This document shows, piece by piece, positions 7,669 to 16,141 of a stretch of 64,000 bases of DNA (its first letter is position 1; each line of letters opens with the position of its first letter). The stretch covers positions 62,001-126,000 of the forward strand of contig QFQU01000007.1 in the NCBI GenBank assembly GCA_003248965.1, read 5' to 3'. The position numbers and the translations under genes are program-made. The DNA is from Brevundimonas sp. (GTDB lineage Bacteria > Pseudomonadota > Alphaproteobacteria > Caulobacterales > Caulobacteraceae). The notes beneath the pieces were generated by a model that saw nothing but the letters and a program-made list of their open reading frames with translations, was not told where the DNA came from and made no database searches.

Positions 7669-8184
7669 ATGGTCACAGCTCGTGAAAAGCGTCTGGCGCC
7701 GCTCAGAACCCCCACCAGCCTGTCGGAAGACGCCACGCGCGACATTTCGGCGGCGCTGACCGGCCTGCTGGCCGATGTGTTCGCCCTCTATATCAAGACC
7801 AAGAATTTCCACTGGCACGTCTCGGGACCGCATTTCCGCGACTACCATCTGATGCTGGACGAACAGTCGGCCGAGATCCTGGCCATGACCGATCCGATGG
7901 CCGAACGCGCCCGCAAGATCGGCGGCACGACCCTGCGCTCCATCGGTCAGATCGCCAAGGAAAGCCGCATCGCCGACAATGACGCTGACTTCGTCGACGC
8001 CCTGGACATGCTGGCCGAGCTTCGGGACGACAACCACGACCTGATCAATCGAATGCGCGAGGTTCACGACCTCTGCGACGAGCATAACGACATCGCCACC
8101 GCCAGCCTGCTGGAGAACTGGGTGGACGAAACCGAAAAGCGCGTCTGGTTCCTGTTCGAGGCCGGTCGTCGCGGAAACGGCTGA
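7669..8184 (+). CDS. dps: Dps-family DNA-protection/ferritin-like protein
   Basis: Dps proteins form 12-subunit shells that oxidise and store iron and shield DNA in stress or stationary phase. The 171-residue protein starts at ATG 7669, after GAGGAG. The ferroxidase residues are visible in KTKNFHWHVSGPHFRDYHLMLDEQSAEI (His-Trp-His, then Asp and Glu), at about residues 44-71, and the helical bundle continues through MAERARKIGGTTLRSIG to the end. The basic N-terminus (VTAREKRLAPLRTP) could contribute to DNA binding. Monocistronic by position. Confidence 0.95.
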   Translation: MVTAREKRLAPLRTPTSLSEDATRDISAALTGLLADVFALYIKTKNFHWHVSGPHFRDYHLMLDEQSAEILAMTDPMAERARKIGGTTLRSIGQIAKESRIADNDADFVDALDMLAELRDDNHDLINRMREVHDLCDEHNDIATASLLENWVDETEKRVWFLFEAGRRGNG

Positions 8185-8252
8185 GCCGGAACCCGCCTCT
8201 TGCCTGCGCTTTCCTATCGGCGATATTCGATAGGAGAGCGCGGGAGCGGGGT

Positions 8253-8621
8253 ATGAGGATTTCAGCAGCGGGCGGCGTGATCGCCTTGGCCTTGGCGGCG
8301 TTTGGCGTCGTGGGGTCGGCCCAGGCCGACATGTCCCGCGCTTTTGGAAACACCATCATCTCCCACTATCCGAATGGGCAGTGGGTGAAACACTATTTCG
8401 AGCCCGGCGGTCGCTATTCTTCCCAGTTCTCGGACGGGCGGCGGCTGGAGGCGCGCTGGTCTGTCGAGAACGACAAACTGTGCCTGTCCGGCTTTCGCCC
8501 GCGCCAGTTCCTGCCCCGTTTCTGCAGCCCGATGGTGGAGGCCGACGTCGGCGACAGCTGGCGCGCCCGCGATCCTCTGGGCCGCACCATTCGCAACGAA
8601 CTCGTCGCCGGCCGGCGCTGA
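8253..8621 (+). CDS. Small secreted hypothetical protein
   Basis: A 122-residue protein with a clear signal peptide (RISAAGGVIALALAAFGVVGSAQA, cleavage expected after residue 25). The mature part contains two cysteines (KLCLSGF and PRFCSP) that could form a disulfide in the periplasm, and the repeated aromatic pattern NGQWVKHYFEPGGRYSSQF, reminiscent of small beta-sheet domains that sense or bind cell-wall material. I do not recognise a named family. ATG 8253 is preceded by a purine-rich GGGAGCGGGG stretch. Confidence 0.75.
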   Translation: MRISAAGGVIALALAAFGVVGSAQADMSRAFGNTIISHYPNGQWVKHYFEPGGRYSSQFSDGRRLEARWSVENDKLCLSGFRPRQFLPRFCSPMVEADVGDSWRARDPLGRTIRNELVAGRR

Positions 8622-8636
8622 GGCGGTCGCGCCGTC

Positions 8637-8665
8637 TTGCCGAGGGCCGAAAACGCCCGTAGAAG
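8637..8665 (+). promoter_or_regulatory. Candidate promoter of tRNA-Leu
   Basis: TTGCCG (8637-8642) and TAGAAG (8660-8665) with a 17-base spacer, 17 bases before the mature tRNA; both boxes closely match those before the proline tRNAs. Confidence 0.5.
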
Positions 8666-8681
8666 CCGCGACCTGCCCGAT

Positions 8682-8766
8682 GCGGATGTGGCGGAACTGG
8701 TAGACGCACTGGATTTAGGTTCCAGCGCCGCAAGGCGTGGAGGTTCGAGTCCTCTCATCCGCACCA
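8682..8766 (+). tRNA. tRNA-Leu (anticodon TAG)
   Basis: Acceptor stem GCGGATG/CATCCGC, anticodon arm CTGGA-TTTAGGT-TCCAG with anticodon TAG, a long variable arm (GCGCCGCAAGGCGT) as expected for a class II tRNA, T arm GGAGG-TTCGAGT-CCTCT, and encoded CCA at 8764-8766. Total 85 nt. Confidence 0.97.
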
Positions 8767-8772
8767 AAGCAA

Positions 8773-8810
8773 AAAGGCCCCGGATCGCTCCGGGGCCTTT
8801 TCTTCTTTTC
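8773..8810 (+). terminator. Rho-independent terminator after tRNA-Leu
   Basis: AAGGCCCCGGA and TCCGGGGCCTT form an 11-bp stem with a TCGC loop, followed by a T-rich run (TTTTCTTCTTTT). The A-run on the other side would let it act on the opposite strand for the permease gene as well. Confidence 0.9.
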
Positions 8811-8879
8811 TTGGCCTACCGCCCTTCGGGCTGCTCGAGGCCAGAGGTGGGCCTGGCGCACAGGCCCGGCGCTGTCGTC

Positions 8880-10454
8880 CTACTGAATCGGCGGGACCGG
8901 CGGCGGCGGCGCGTCACTGTCGGTCTCGTGCACCTCGACCAGGCCGCGGGCCACGTGGCTCTTGCGATAGCCGTAGGCGAAGTAGATCAGCAGGCCCAGG
9001 CCACCCCAGATCGGCAGCACCATCTTGGCGTCGTGCGGCAGGTTCCAGAACAGGAAGGCGCAGCCCAGCGCCGACAGGGGTGCGAAGATCCAGATCAGCG
9101 GCGTCCGGAACGGCCGCTTGCGGTTCGGATCCTTGACCCGCAGCACCAGCACCGCGATCGACACCATGAAGAAGGCGAACAGGGTGCCCGAGTTGGAGAT
9201 GTCGGCCAGCTTGCCGACCGGGAACAAGGCGCCGGCGATGGCGACCGCGATGCCGGTGGCCAGGGTGACGATATAGGGCGTCTTCCACTTGGAGTGGATC
9301 TTGGTCAGGCCTTCCGGCAGGAGGCCGTCGCGCGCCATGACGAAGAAGATGCGGGTCTGGCCGTAGATCATCATCAGGATGACCGAGGGCAGGGCCAAGA
9401 GCGCGGCGGTGCCCAGGGCGTTGCCGATCTGCGGATGGCCGACGACGCGCAGGACGTGGGCCAGGGCCTCGTTGGAGCAGACCAAACGGTCGGCGTTGGC
9501 CGGCAGGGCGCAGGCCGCCACGAAGGCGGGCGAGCCGGGCTCCACGGCTTGACCGGCGGCGCCGAGCACGGGTTGGGCGCCGATGGCGCCGGCCGCGCCC
9601 AGGGCGACCAGCAGATAGAAGATGGTGCAGATGGCCAGCGAGCCGATCAAGCCGATCGGCACATTGCGCTGCGGGTTCTTGGTCTCTTCGGCGGCTGTCG
9701 AGACGGCGTCGAAGCCGACGTAGGCGAAGAAGATCGAGGCGGCGGCGCCGACGATCCCCATGCCGGAATATTCACCGAACAGGCCGTTCGGCGCGAAGGG
9801 CGTCAGGTTGGCGGCTTGCACCACCGGCAGGGTGATGACGATGAAGACGGTCAGGGCGGCGACCTTGATGGCGACCAAGGCGGCGTTCACGCGCGCCGAC
9901 TCCGTCGTGCCGATCATCAGCAGCGCCGTTACCAGAAGGGCCACGACGATGGCGGGGATGTTGACGATCCCGGCCGAAAAGTCGGGAACGGGAACGAGGC
10001 CGTGCATCGCCCAGGTCGGACCCGCGGACAACAGATCGGGGAAGTCGAACCCTAGCCCCTTCTCGATCAGCCCGAGCACATAGCCGGACCAGCCCACCGA
10101 CACGGCCGAGGCCGCCACGGCGTATTCCAGGATCAGGGCCCAGCCGACCGTCCAGGCCAGCAGTTCGCCCATGACGGCATAGGTGTAGGTGTAGGCCGAG
10201 CCGGACACAGGGGCCATGGCCGCCAGTTCAGAATAGCACAGCGCCGCCACGGCGCAGACCGCGCCCGCGATGACGAAGCTGATCATCATGCCGGGACCGG
10301 CCTTCTGCGCGGCTGCGGCCGTCAGAACGAAGATGCCGGTGCCGATGATGGCCCCGATCCCCAGAAGCGTCAGCTGGATAGGACCGAGCGACCGATGAAG
10401 CGATTTCTTCTCGGCCGTGGCCAGAATCGCGTCGAGCGACTTAACGCGCCACAT
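8880..10454 (-). CDS. APC-superfamily amino acid permease
   Basis: A 524-residue inner-membrane transporter with about 12 hydrophobic segments. The first helix carries GIGAIIGTGIFVLTAAAA, the unwound substrate-binding motif of the APC family, and VSGSAYTYTYAVMGEL and FAYVGFDAVSTAAEETKNPQRN are the conserved signatures of the cationic amino acid transporter (CAT/YfnA) branch. The short C-terminal tail ends PPPPVPPI. The start ATG 10,454 has GGGGAT seven bases upstream. Substrate is probably one or more amino acids; which ones cannot be decided from the sequence. Ends facing the tRNA-Leu terminator. Confidence 0.92.
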   Translation of the reverse strand: MWRVKSLDAILATAEKKSLHRSLGPIQLTLLGIGAIIGTGIFVLTAAAAQKAGPGMMISFVIAGAVCAVAALCYSELAAMAPVSGSAYTYTYAVMGELLAWTVGWALILEYAVAASAVSVGWSGYVLGLIEKGLGFDFPDLLSAGPTWAMHGLVPVPDFSAGIVNIPAIVVALLVTALLMIGTTESARVNAALVAIKVAALTVFIVITLPVVQAANLTPFAPNGLFGEYSGMGIVGAAASIFFAYVGFDAVSTAAEETKNPQRNVPIGLIGSLAICTIFYLLVALGAAGAIGAQPVLGAAGQAVEPGSPAFVAACALPANADRLVCSNEALAHVLRVVGHPQIGNALGTAALLALPSVILMMIYGQTRIFFVMARDGLLPEGLTKIHSKWKTPYIVTLATGIAVAIAGALFPVGKLADISNSGTLFAFFMVSIAVLVLRVKDPNRKRPFRTPLIWIFAPLSALGCAFLFWNLPHDAKMVLPIWGGLGLLIYFAYGYRKSHVARGLVEVHETDSDAPPPPVPPIQ

Positions 10455-10598
10455 TGAATATCCCCACGTTTACCACAGCCCCTCGGCTGGTTTGGGCGGA
10501 CGCTAGCGGGGGAAATCCCGCTGCGCAACGCGGATGACGGGCCGGTAAAGACGTGACGACGCTTTCGTGATCGCCCCTGGACAGGCTAGAGGCCGCAA

Positions 10599-13049
10599 AT
10601 GCTGCCGATCCACGCCGTCCTGGAGCCGTTGAAGACCGTCTTGTCGCAGGGCAATACGGCGGTCCTGGCCGCGCCGCCGGGGGCCGGCAAGACGACGGTC
10701 GTGCCCCTGGCTCTGCTGGATCAGCCCTGGCTGGGGGAGGGGCGCATTCTGTTGCTGGAGCCGCGACGCCTGGCCGCGCGCGCCGCCGCCGACCGAATGG
10801 CCAGGACCCTGAACCAGGAGACGGGCGAGACCGTCGGCTATCGCACCCGTCTTCAAAGCCGTGTCGGCCCCCGCACGCGGATCGAGGTGATCACCGAAGG
10901 CGTTTTCACCCGCATGATCCTGGACGATCCGGCGCTGGAGGGCGTGGGCGCGGTCCTGTTCGACGAATTCCACGAACGCAGCCTGGACGCCGACCTGGGG
11001 CTGGCCCTGGCGCGCGAGACGCAATCGTTGTTGCGTGAGGATTTGCGGCTGCTGGTCATGTCGGCGACCCTGGACGTGGCGGGCGTATCACGCCTGCTGG
11101 CGACCGATTCAGGCGACCTGGCGCCGGTCATAGAAGCCGAAGGCCGGGTCTTTCCGGTCGAGACCCGCTATCTGGGCCGCAATCCGACCGAACGGTTCGA
11201 AGAGGCGATGGCCCGCGCCTGTCTGCTGGCGCTGGGCCAAGAGGCGGGCTCGGTCCTGGCCTTTCTGCCGGGGCAGGGCGAGATCCACCGGGTAGCGCGT
11301 CTGGTCGGCGAGCGGCTGCGTCTGCCGAACGTCGATGTCGTCCCCCTTTACGGCGGTCTGGACCGCGCCGAGCAGGACCGGGCCGTGGAGCCCGCCCAGA
11401 CGGGGCGGCGCAAGCTGGTGCTGGCGACCTCGGTGGCCGAGACCAGCCTGACCATCGAAGGCGTGCGTGTGGTGATCGACGGCGGCCTGTCGCGCGTGCC
11501 GCGTTTCGAGCCGTCCAGCGGCCTGACCCGTTTGGCGACCGTGCGGGTCAGCCGCTCCTCCGCCGAACAGCGGCGCGGACGGGCCGGGCGCACCGAGCCG
11601 GGCGTCTGCTATCGCCTGTGGGACGAGGAACAGACGCGCGGCCTGGTCCCGCATCAACGGCCGGAAATTCAGGAGGCCGATCTGACCGGTCTGGCGCTGG
11701 ACCTGGCGCGTTGGGGCGCGCGCTCGACGGAAGGGCTGGCCTTCTTGGACCCGCCGCCGGCCGGGGCCATGGCCGAGGCGCGCAAGGTGCTGGGCCAACT
11801 GGGAGCGCTGGAGGCGGACGGCGCCCTGTCCCCGCACGGCCGGCGATTGACGCGCATCCCGCTGTCGCCGCGCCTGGCCCACATGGTCGCTGTCGCCTCG
11901 GACGGCGGAGACGCCCTGACCGGCGCGCGGATCGCGGCGATCCTGAGCGAGCCTGGCCTGGGCGGAAACAGCGTGGATTTGGCCGACCGCCTGACCGGTC
12001 TGACGCGCGATCGGTCGCAGCGGGCACGCGATGCGATGAAGCTGGCCGACCGCTGGGCGCGCGCGGCCGGCGGCGGGGCGGGGCAGGCGGCCGATCCGGG
12101 CCTTCTGCTGGCCGAAGCCTTTCCCGAGCGCATCGCTCGGGCGCGCGGCAAGCCGGGAGAATTGCTGCTGGCCAGCGGACGGGGCGCGGCGCTGGAACCG
12201 TCCGATCACCTGGCGCGTGAACCTTGGCTGGCGGTGGCGGAACTAGGCGGAGGCGATGCGCGCGATCGGGTGCGCCTGGCCGCGGCCCTGGACGCGGCGA
12301 GGATCGAAACCGATCTGGCGCGGCTGATTTCCGAGGAGGACCGGCTGGTCAAGGAACCGTCCGGCAGGATGGTGATCCGGCGTGTCCGAAGGTTGGGGGC
12401 CGTGGTGGTTGACGAACGGATCACCGGCGCGCCGGACGTAGGCGCACTGTCGGCCGCCCTGCGCGCCGAGGTCCAGGCGGACGGGCTGGGCGTGTTGAAC
12501 TGGGGCGAACAGGCGACGGCGCTGCGGGCGCGACTGGCCTTCCTGCACGCCCTCGATCCGGCCTGGCCCGACATGTCGGACGCCGCCCTGATCCAGGCCG
12601 CGGACGCTTGGCTGTGGCCCTTGCTGGAGGGCGCGCGGTCGTTGGAAGCGGTCGGCGACGGCAAACTGGCGGACGGCCTGCGCGGCCTGATTCCGTGGGA
12701 CCAGCAGCGCCGGCTGGACGAACTGGCCCCCGCACGGCTGACGACTCCGCTGGGTTCGGCCGGCATCGACTACGCCGCCGAGGGCGGGCCGCGCGTGGAC
12801 ATCCGGGTGCAGGAGCTGTTCGGCGTGACCACCCATCCCACGGTGGGCGGCGGTCGCGTTCCCCTGACCCTGGCCCTGCTGTCGCCGGCGCGGCGTCCAG
12901 TGCAGGTGACGAAGGATCTGCCGGGCTTCTGGGCCGGCTCTTGGGCGGCGGTGCGCGCCGAGATGCGCGGCCGCTATCCCCGTCACCCCTGGCCTGAAAA
13001 CCCGGCCGAGGCTCAGGCCACCAACCGCGCCAAACCCCGTGGAACCTGA
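10599..13049 (+). CDS. hrpB: ATP-dependent helicase HrpB
   Basis: An 816-residue DExH-box RNA helicase-like protein. Walker A is APPGAGKTTV at about residues 25-34, the DEFH box at 122-125, motif III MSATLD near 155, and the C-terminal helicase motifs VLATSVAETSLTIEGV and RRGRAGRTEPG around residues 290 and 330. The family-specific C-terminal half (HrpB_C) ends in the typical GRYPRHPWPENP. The natural substrate of HrpB is not well defined. ATG 10,599 is preceded by AGAGG. The MFS gene starts shortly after and may be co-transcribed. Confidence 0.95.
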   Translation: MLPIHAVLEPLKTVLSQGNTAVLAAPPGAGKTTVVPLALLDQPWLGEGRILLLEPRRLAARAAADRMARTLNQETGETVGYRTRLQSRVGPRTRIEVITEGVFTRMILDDPALEGVGAVLFDEFHERSLDADLGLALARETQSLLREDLRLLVMSATLDVAGVSRLLATDSGDLAPVIEAEGRVFPVETRYLGRNPTERFEEAMARACLLALGQEAGSVLAFLPGQGEIHRVARLVGERLRLPNVDVVPLYGGLDRAEQDRAVEPAQTGRRKLVLATSVAETSLTIEGVRVVIDGGLSRVPRFEPSSGLTRLATVRVSRSSAEQRRGRAGRTEPGVCYRLWDEEQTRGLVPHQRPEIQEADLTGLALDLARWGARSTEGLAFLDPPPAGAMAEARKVLGQLGALEADGALSPHGRRLTRIPLSPRLAHMVAVASDGGDALTGARIAAILSEPGLGGNSVDLADRLTGLTRDRSQRARDAMKLADRWARAAGGGAGQAADPGLLLAEAFPERIARARGKPGELLLASGRGAALEPSDHLAREPWLAVAELGGGDARDRVRLAAALDAARIETDLARLISEEDRLVKEPSGRMVIRRVRRLGAVVVDERITGAPDVGALSAALRAEVQADGLGVLNWGEQATALRARLAFLHALDPAWPDMSDAALIQAADAWLWPLLEGARSLEAVGDGKLADGLRGLIPWDQQRRLDELAPARLTTPLGSAGIDYAAEGGPRVDIRVQELFGVTTHPTVGGGRVPLTLALLSPARRPVQVTKDLPGFWAGSWAAVRAEMRGRYPRHPWPENPAEAQATNRAKPRGT

Positions 13050-13109
13050 GCGCCCTTGACGGTGGCGGGCGATCACCGCATTGCCCTTGCTGAAAAACAG
13101 GATTTCGCC

Positions 13110-14396
13110 GTGACCGACGCTCGCAATATTTCGTCCAAAGCCAGAAACGGGCGCGTTCTGTTCGCCAGCCTGATCGGCACGACCATCGAGTTTTACGACT
13201 TCTACATCTACGCCACGGCGGCGGTCCTGGTGTTTCCGAAGCTGTTTTTTCCGGGCGGGGATCCGACCACGGCCCTGCTGTCGTCCTTCGCCACCTTCTC
13301 CATCGCCTTCTTCGCACGGCCGATCGGCGCCCTGGCGTTCGGCCATTTCGGCGATCGGGTAGGGCGCAAGGCGACCCTGGTCGCGGCCCTGATGACCATG
13401 GGACTGTCCACCGTCGCCATCGGCCTTCTGCCGACGCATGATCAGGTCGGGCTGCTGGCGCCCCTGCTGCTGGCCCTGTGTCGGTTCGGCCAGGGACTGG
13501 GCCTGGGCGGTGAATGGGGCGGGGCGGTGCTGCTGGCGACCGAGAATGCGCCTGCGGGCAAGAAGGCCTGGTTCGGCATGTTCCCGCAACTGGGCGCCCC
13601 CATCGGCTTCATCCTGTCCACCGCCTCCTTCATCGTCCTGACGGCGGCCATGCCCGAGACCAGCTTCGAGGCCTGGGGCTGGCGCATTCCCTTCATCGCC
13701 AGCGCGCTGCTGGTTTTCGTCGGCCTGTGGGTGCGGCTCAAGATCACCGAGACGCCCGAGTTTCAGAAAGTCGCCGACCGCCACGAACAGGAAAAGGCGC
13801 CGGCCGCCGCCCTGTTCGCCCACCACAAGGCCGCCCTGGTCCTGGGCGCGCTCAGCGGCGTGACCACCTTCACGCTGTTCTATCTGATGACCGTCTTCGC
13901 CCTGGGCTGGGCCACCACCGGCATGGGGCTGGACCGCGCCGATGTCCTGCCCGTCCAACTGATCGGCGTGCTGTTCTTCGCCGCCTTCATTCCGGTGACG
14001 GCCCTTTTGGCGGATCGCTTCGGACAGATCAGGGTGATGATCTGGTCCACCGTGGGCATCGGCCTGTTCGGCGCCCTGTTCCAGCCGTTGTTCGGCCTGG
14101 GGCTGACCGGCCTGTTGATATTCTTCGCCCTGGGGTTCGGTCTGATGGGGTGCACCTATGGCCCCATCGGCACGGCCATGGCGCGGCCCTTCCCGACCAC
14201 GGTGCGTTACACGGGCGCGTCGATGGCCTTCAATGTGGCGGGCATTCTGGGCGCGTCCCTGGCGCCCTTCGTGGCGATGAAGCTGGCCAAGACCTACGGT
14301 CCGGCCGCGGTCGGCGCCTATCTGGCCGTCGCCGCCGTGATCACCATTTTGGCCCTGTGGGGGCTCGGCCGGGTCGCCCCGGAGAAGCGTCCCTAA
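13110..14396 (+). CDS. MHS-family MFS transporter
   Basis: A 428-residue member of the metabolite:H+ symporter branch of the major facilitator superfamily. It has 12 predicted helices, the branch signature GTTIEFYDFYIYATAA at the first helix, GHFGDRVGRKATL in the first cytoplasmic loop and GEWGGAVLLATENAP after helix 4. Homologues move dicarboxylates, proline/betaine or shikimate; the substrate here is open. I place the start at GTG 13,110, with AGGA eight bases before; a TTG at 13,056 in the same frame has no binding site. Confidence 0.9.
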   Translation: MTDARNISSKARNGRVLFASLIGTTIEFYDFYIYATAAVLVFPKLFFPGGDPTTALLSSFATFSIAFFARPIGALAFGHFGDRVGRKATLVAALMTMGLSTVAIGLLPTHDQVGLLAPLLLALCRFGQGLGLGGEWGGAVLLATENAPAGKKAWFGMFPQLGAPIGFILSTASFIVLTAAMPETSFEAWGWRIPFIASALLVFVGLWVRLKITETPEFQKVADRHEQEKAPAAALFAHHKAALVLGALSGVTTFTLFYLMTVFALGWATTGMGLDRADVLPVQLIGVLFFAAFIPVTALLADRFGQIRVMIWSTVGIGLFGALFQPLFGLGLTGLLIFFALGFGLMGCTYGPIGTAMARPFPTTVRYTGASMAFNVAGILGASLAPFVAMKLAKTYGPAAVGAYLAVAAVITILALWGLGRVAPEKRP

Positions 14397-14405
14397 AAGG
14401 CGAGC

Positions 14406-15215
14406 CTACAGGTCGTCGGTCGCGGCATAGACCATTATGCCCGTGGCGATGGCCAGGTTCAGGCTGTCGGCCCGCCCGCGCATCGGAATCTTCACATTGA
14501 CGTCGCAGGCGGCGGCCAGGGCGTCGGTCAGGCCGGCCTGCTCGTTGCCCATCAGGATCAGGGCCGGCTTCTTCATCTCGGCCGAACGGTGGCTGACCTT
14601 GGCGTCCAGACGGGTGCCGACGACGCTGCCGGGCCAGGTCTTGCGCCAGGTCAGAAAGGCCTCGGGGCTGGTCCGGCTGATGGAAACGGCGAAGACCGAC
14701 CCCATGGTGGCCCGCACCGCCTCGACCGAATAGGGATCGACGCAGTCGCCGATCAGGATCACCCCGCCACAACCCGCCGCGTCGGCCGTGCGGATGATGG
14801 TGCCCAGATTGCCTGGATCACGCACCTGCTCCAGCGCGACCCAGCAGGGCGCCGAGGTCGGGTCCAGGCTGTCCAGCGGGGTATAGGCCTGGTCGAACAC
14901 GCCCAGCACCGTCTGCGGATTGTCCCGGCGGCTGATCTTTTCCAGAATGGGATGGGTGACGACCACGATCTCGCCGCCCGCCCGGATCGTTTCGGCCTTG
15001 GCGCGATCCAGCAGCGGGTGGGGGCGGGCGTCTTGCCCCACCAGCAGCATGCGCGGCGCGCGGCCCTGATCCAGGGCCTCGCCGATGAATTTCAGCCCCT
15101 CGGCCAGGAAGGTCCCGGTCGCCTCGCGCTCCTTTCGCATGTGCAGGGCGCGCACGGCCTTGACCGTGTCATTGGTCAGGGAGGTGATGACGCGATGAGT
15201 ATCGTGGACGCTCAT
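14406..15215 (-). CDS. TrmH/SpoU-family RNA 2'-O-methyltransferase
   Basis: A 269-residue SPOUT-class RNA methyltransferase. An N-terminal substrate-binding domain (FLAEGLKFIGEAL; residues about 36-48) precedes the catalytic knot with its three motifs: EQVRDPGNLGTIIRTADAAG (motif 1), ILMGNEQAGL (motif 2) and IPMRGRADSLNLAIATGI (motif 3), which bind S-adenosylmethionine. It most likely methylates ribose in rRNA or tRNA. ATG 15,215 with GGAG is chosen. The start overlaps the stop of the upstream methyltransferase gene by four bases, so the two are translationally coupled. Confidence 0.92.
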   Translation of the reverse strand: MSVHDTHRVITSLTNDTVKAVRALHMRKEREATGTFLAEGLKFIGEALDQGRAPRMLLVGQDARPHPLLDRAKAETIRAGGEIVVVTHPILEKISRRDNPQTVLGVFDQAYTPLDSLDPTSAPCWVALEQVRDPGNLGTIIRTADAAGCGGVILIGDCVDPYSVEAVRATMGSVFAVSISRTSPEAFLTWRKTWPGSVVGTRLDAKVSHRSAEMKKPALILMGNEQAGLTDALAAACDVNVKIPMRGRADSLNLAIATGIMVYAATDDL

Positions 15216-16123
15216 CGGCTCCACCGCGCGAAAAAGGACAGGCCGATGGCCCGCGCGTCCGGCCCGTCCTCAGACAACGCCAGTTCGCCCCAGTCGACAC
15301 GTCCGCCGCGATCCTTCGTCGCCTCCGCCATCAGATGCGCCAGAGACAAGCCGGAGATCCGCGCCGCATAGGCGTTCAGCAGCAGGAAGTCGGCGTCGTC
15401 CGCCAGCAGGGCGGCGCAGTCCTTCAACAGGCCGGGCATGTCCTCGAACAGCCGCCAGACCTCTCCGGTCGGGCCGCGCCCGTATTTCGGCGGGTCCAGG
15501 ATGATCCCTTGATATTTCGAGCCGCGTCGCACCTCGCGCGCGACATATTTGCGGGCGTCCTCGACGATCCAGCGGATGGGGTGCTCGCCCAGGCCGGACT
15601 GTTCGGCATTCTCTCGGGCGTAGGCGACGGACTTCTTGGAGGCGTCGACGTGGGTCACTTCGGCGCCCGCCGCCGCCGCCGCCAGGCTGGCCACGCCGGT
15701 ATAGCCGAACAGGTTCAGGACACGCGGCGCGGCGCCGGTTTCCGCCACTGTCTTGCGGATGCGCGCGTCCAGCCAGTCCCAGTTGGCCGCCTGTTCGGGG
15801 AAGAAGGCCAGATGCCGGAACGGGGTGAAACGTCCCGTGAACTTGACGTCTCGCCACTTCAGTGGAAAGGCGTCGATGGGGCCGTGCTTGTCGAACCGCC
15901 AGCGGCCGGAATCCTCTTCTTCCTGCTGCGGGTCGAACAGGGCGTTGGCGGCCTCGAAGGCGGCGGGATCGCGCGGCGACCAGAAACACTGGGGCTCGGG
16001 CCGGACGACCGTATAGCGGCCATAACGTTCCAGCTTCTTTCCGTCGCCCGAGTCCAAGAGGGCGTAGTCGGACCAGCCGTGGGTCACGAGCGTTTCGGGA
16101 GTGGAAGAAAGAACAGGCGCCAT
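15212..16123 (-). CDS. Class I SAM-dependent RNA methyltransferase (RlmI/RlmK-like)
   Basis: A 303-residue Rossmann-fold methyltransferase. The region RVLNLFGYTGVASLAAAAAG (residues about 135-154) is the S-adenosylmethionine-binding loop, VTHVDASKKS the acidic strand 2, and IILDPPKYGRG (about 212-222) the DPP catalytic motif seen in 23S rRNA cytosine/guanine methyltransferases of the COG1092 group. The N-terminal PUA domain of RlmI is missing; instead there is a short family-specific N-terminal segment. The exact modified base is unknown. Co-transcribed with the TrmH-family gene. Confidence 0.85.
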   Translation of the reverse strand: MAPVLSSTPETLVTHGWSDYALLDSGDGKKLERYGRYTVVRPEPQCFWSPRDPAAFEAANALFDPQQEEEDSGRWRFDKHGPIDAFPLKWRDVKFTGRFTPFRHLAFFPEQAANWDWLDARIRKTVAETGAAPRVLNLFGYTGVASLAAAAAGAEVTHVDASKKSVAYARENAEQSGLGEHPIRWIVEDARKYVAREVRRGSKYQGIILDPPKYGRGPTGEVWRLFEDMPGLLKDCAALLADDADFLLLNAYAARISGLSLAHLMAEATKDRGGRVDWGELALSEDGPDARAIGLSFFARWSR

Positions 16124-16141
16124 TTGCCCGCTGATAGGCGC

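Noticed and set aside
8637..10055. 472-codon frame on the plus strand through tRNA-Leu and the permease
   Set aside because: Runs through the tRNA and antisense to the permease; composition unlike a protein.
12243..13958. 571-codon open frame on the minus strand across hrpB and the MFS gene
   Set aside because: Antisense shadow of two well-supported genes; no domain.
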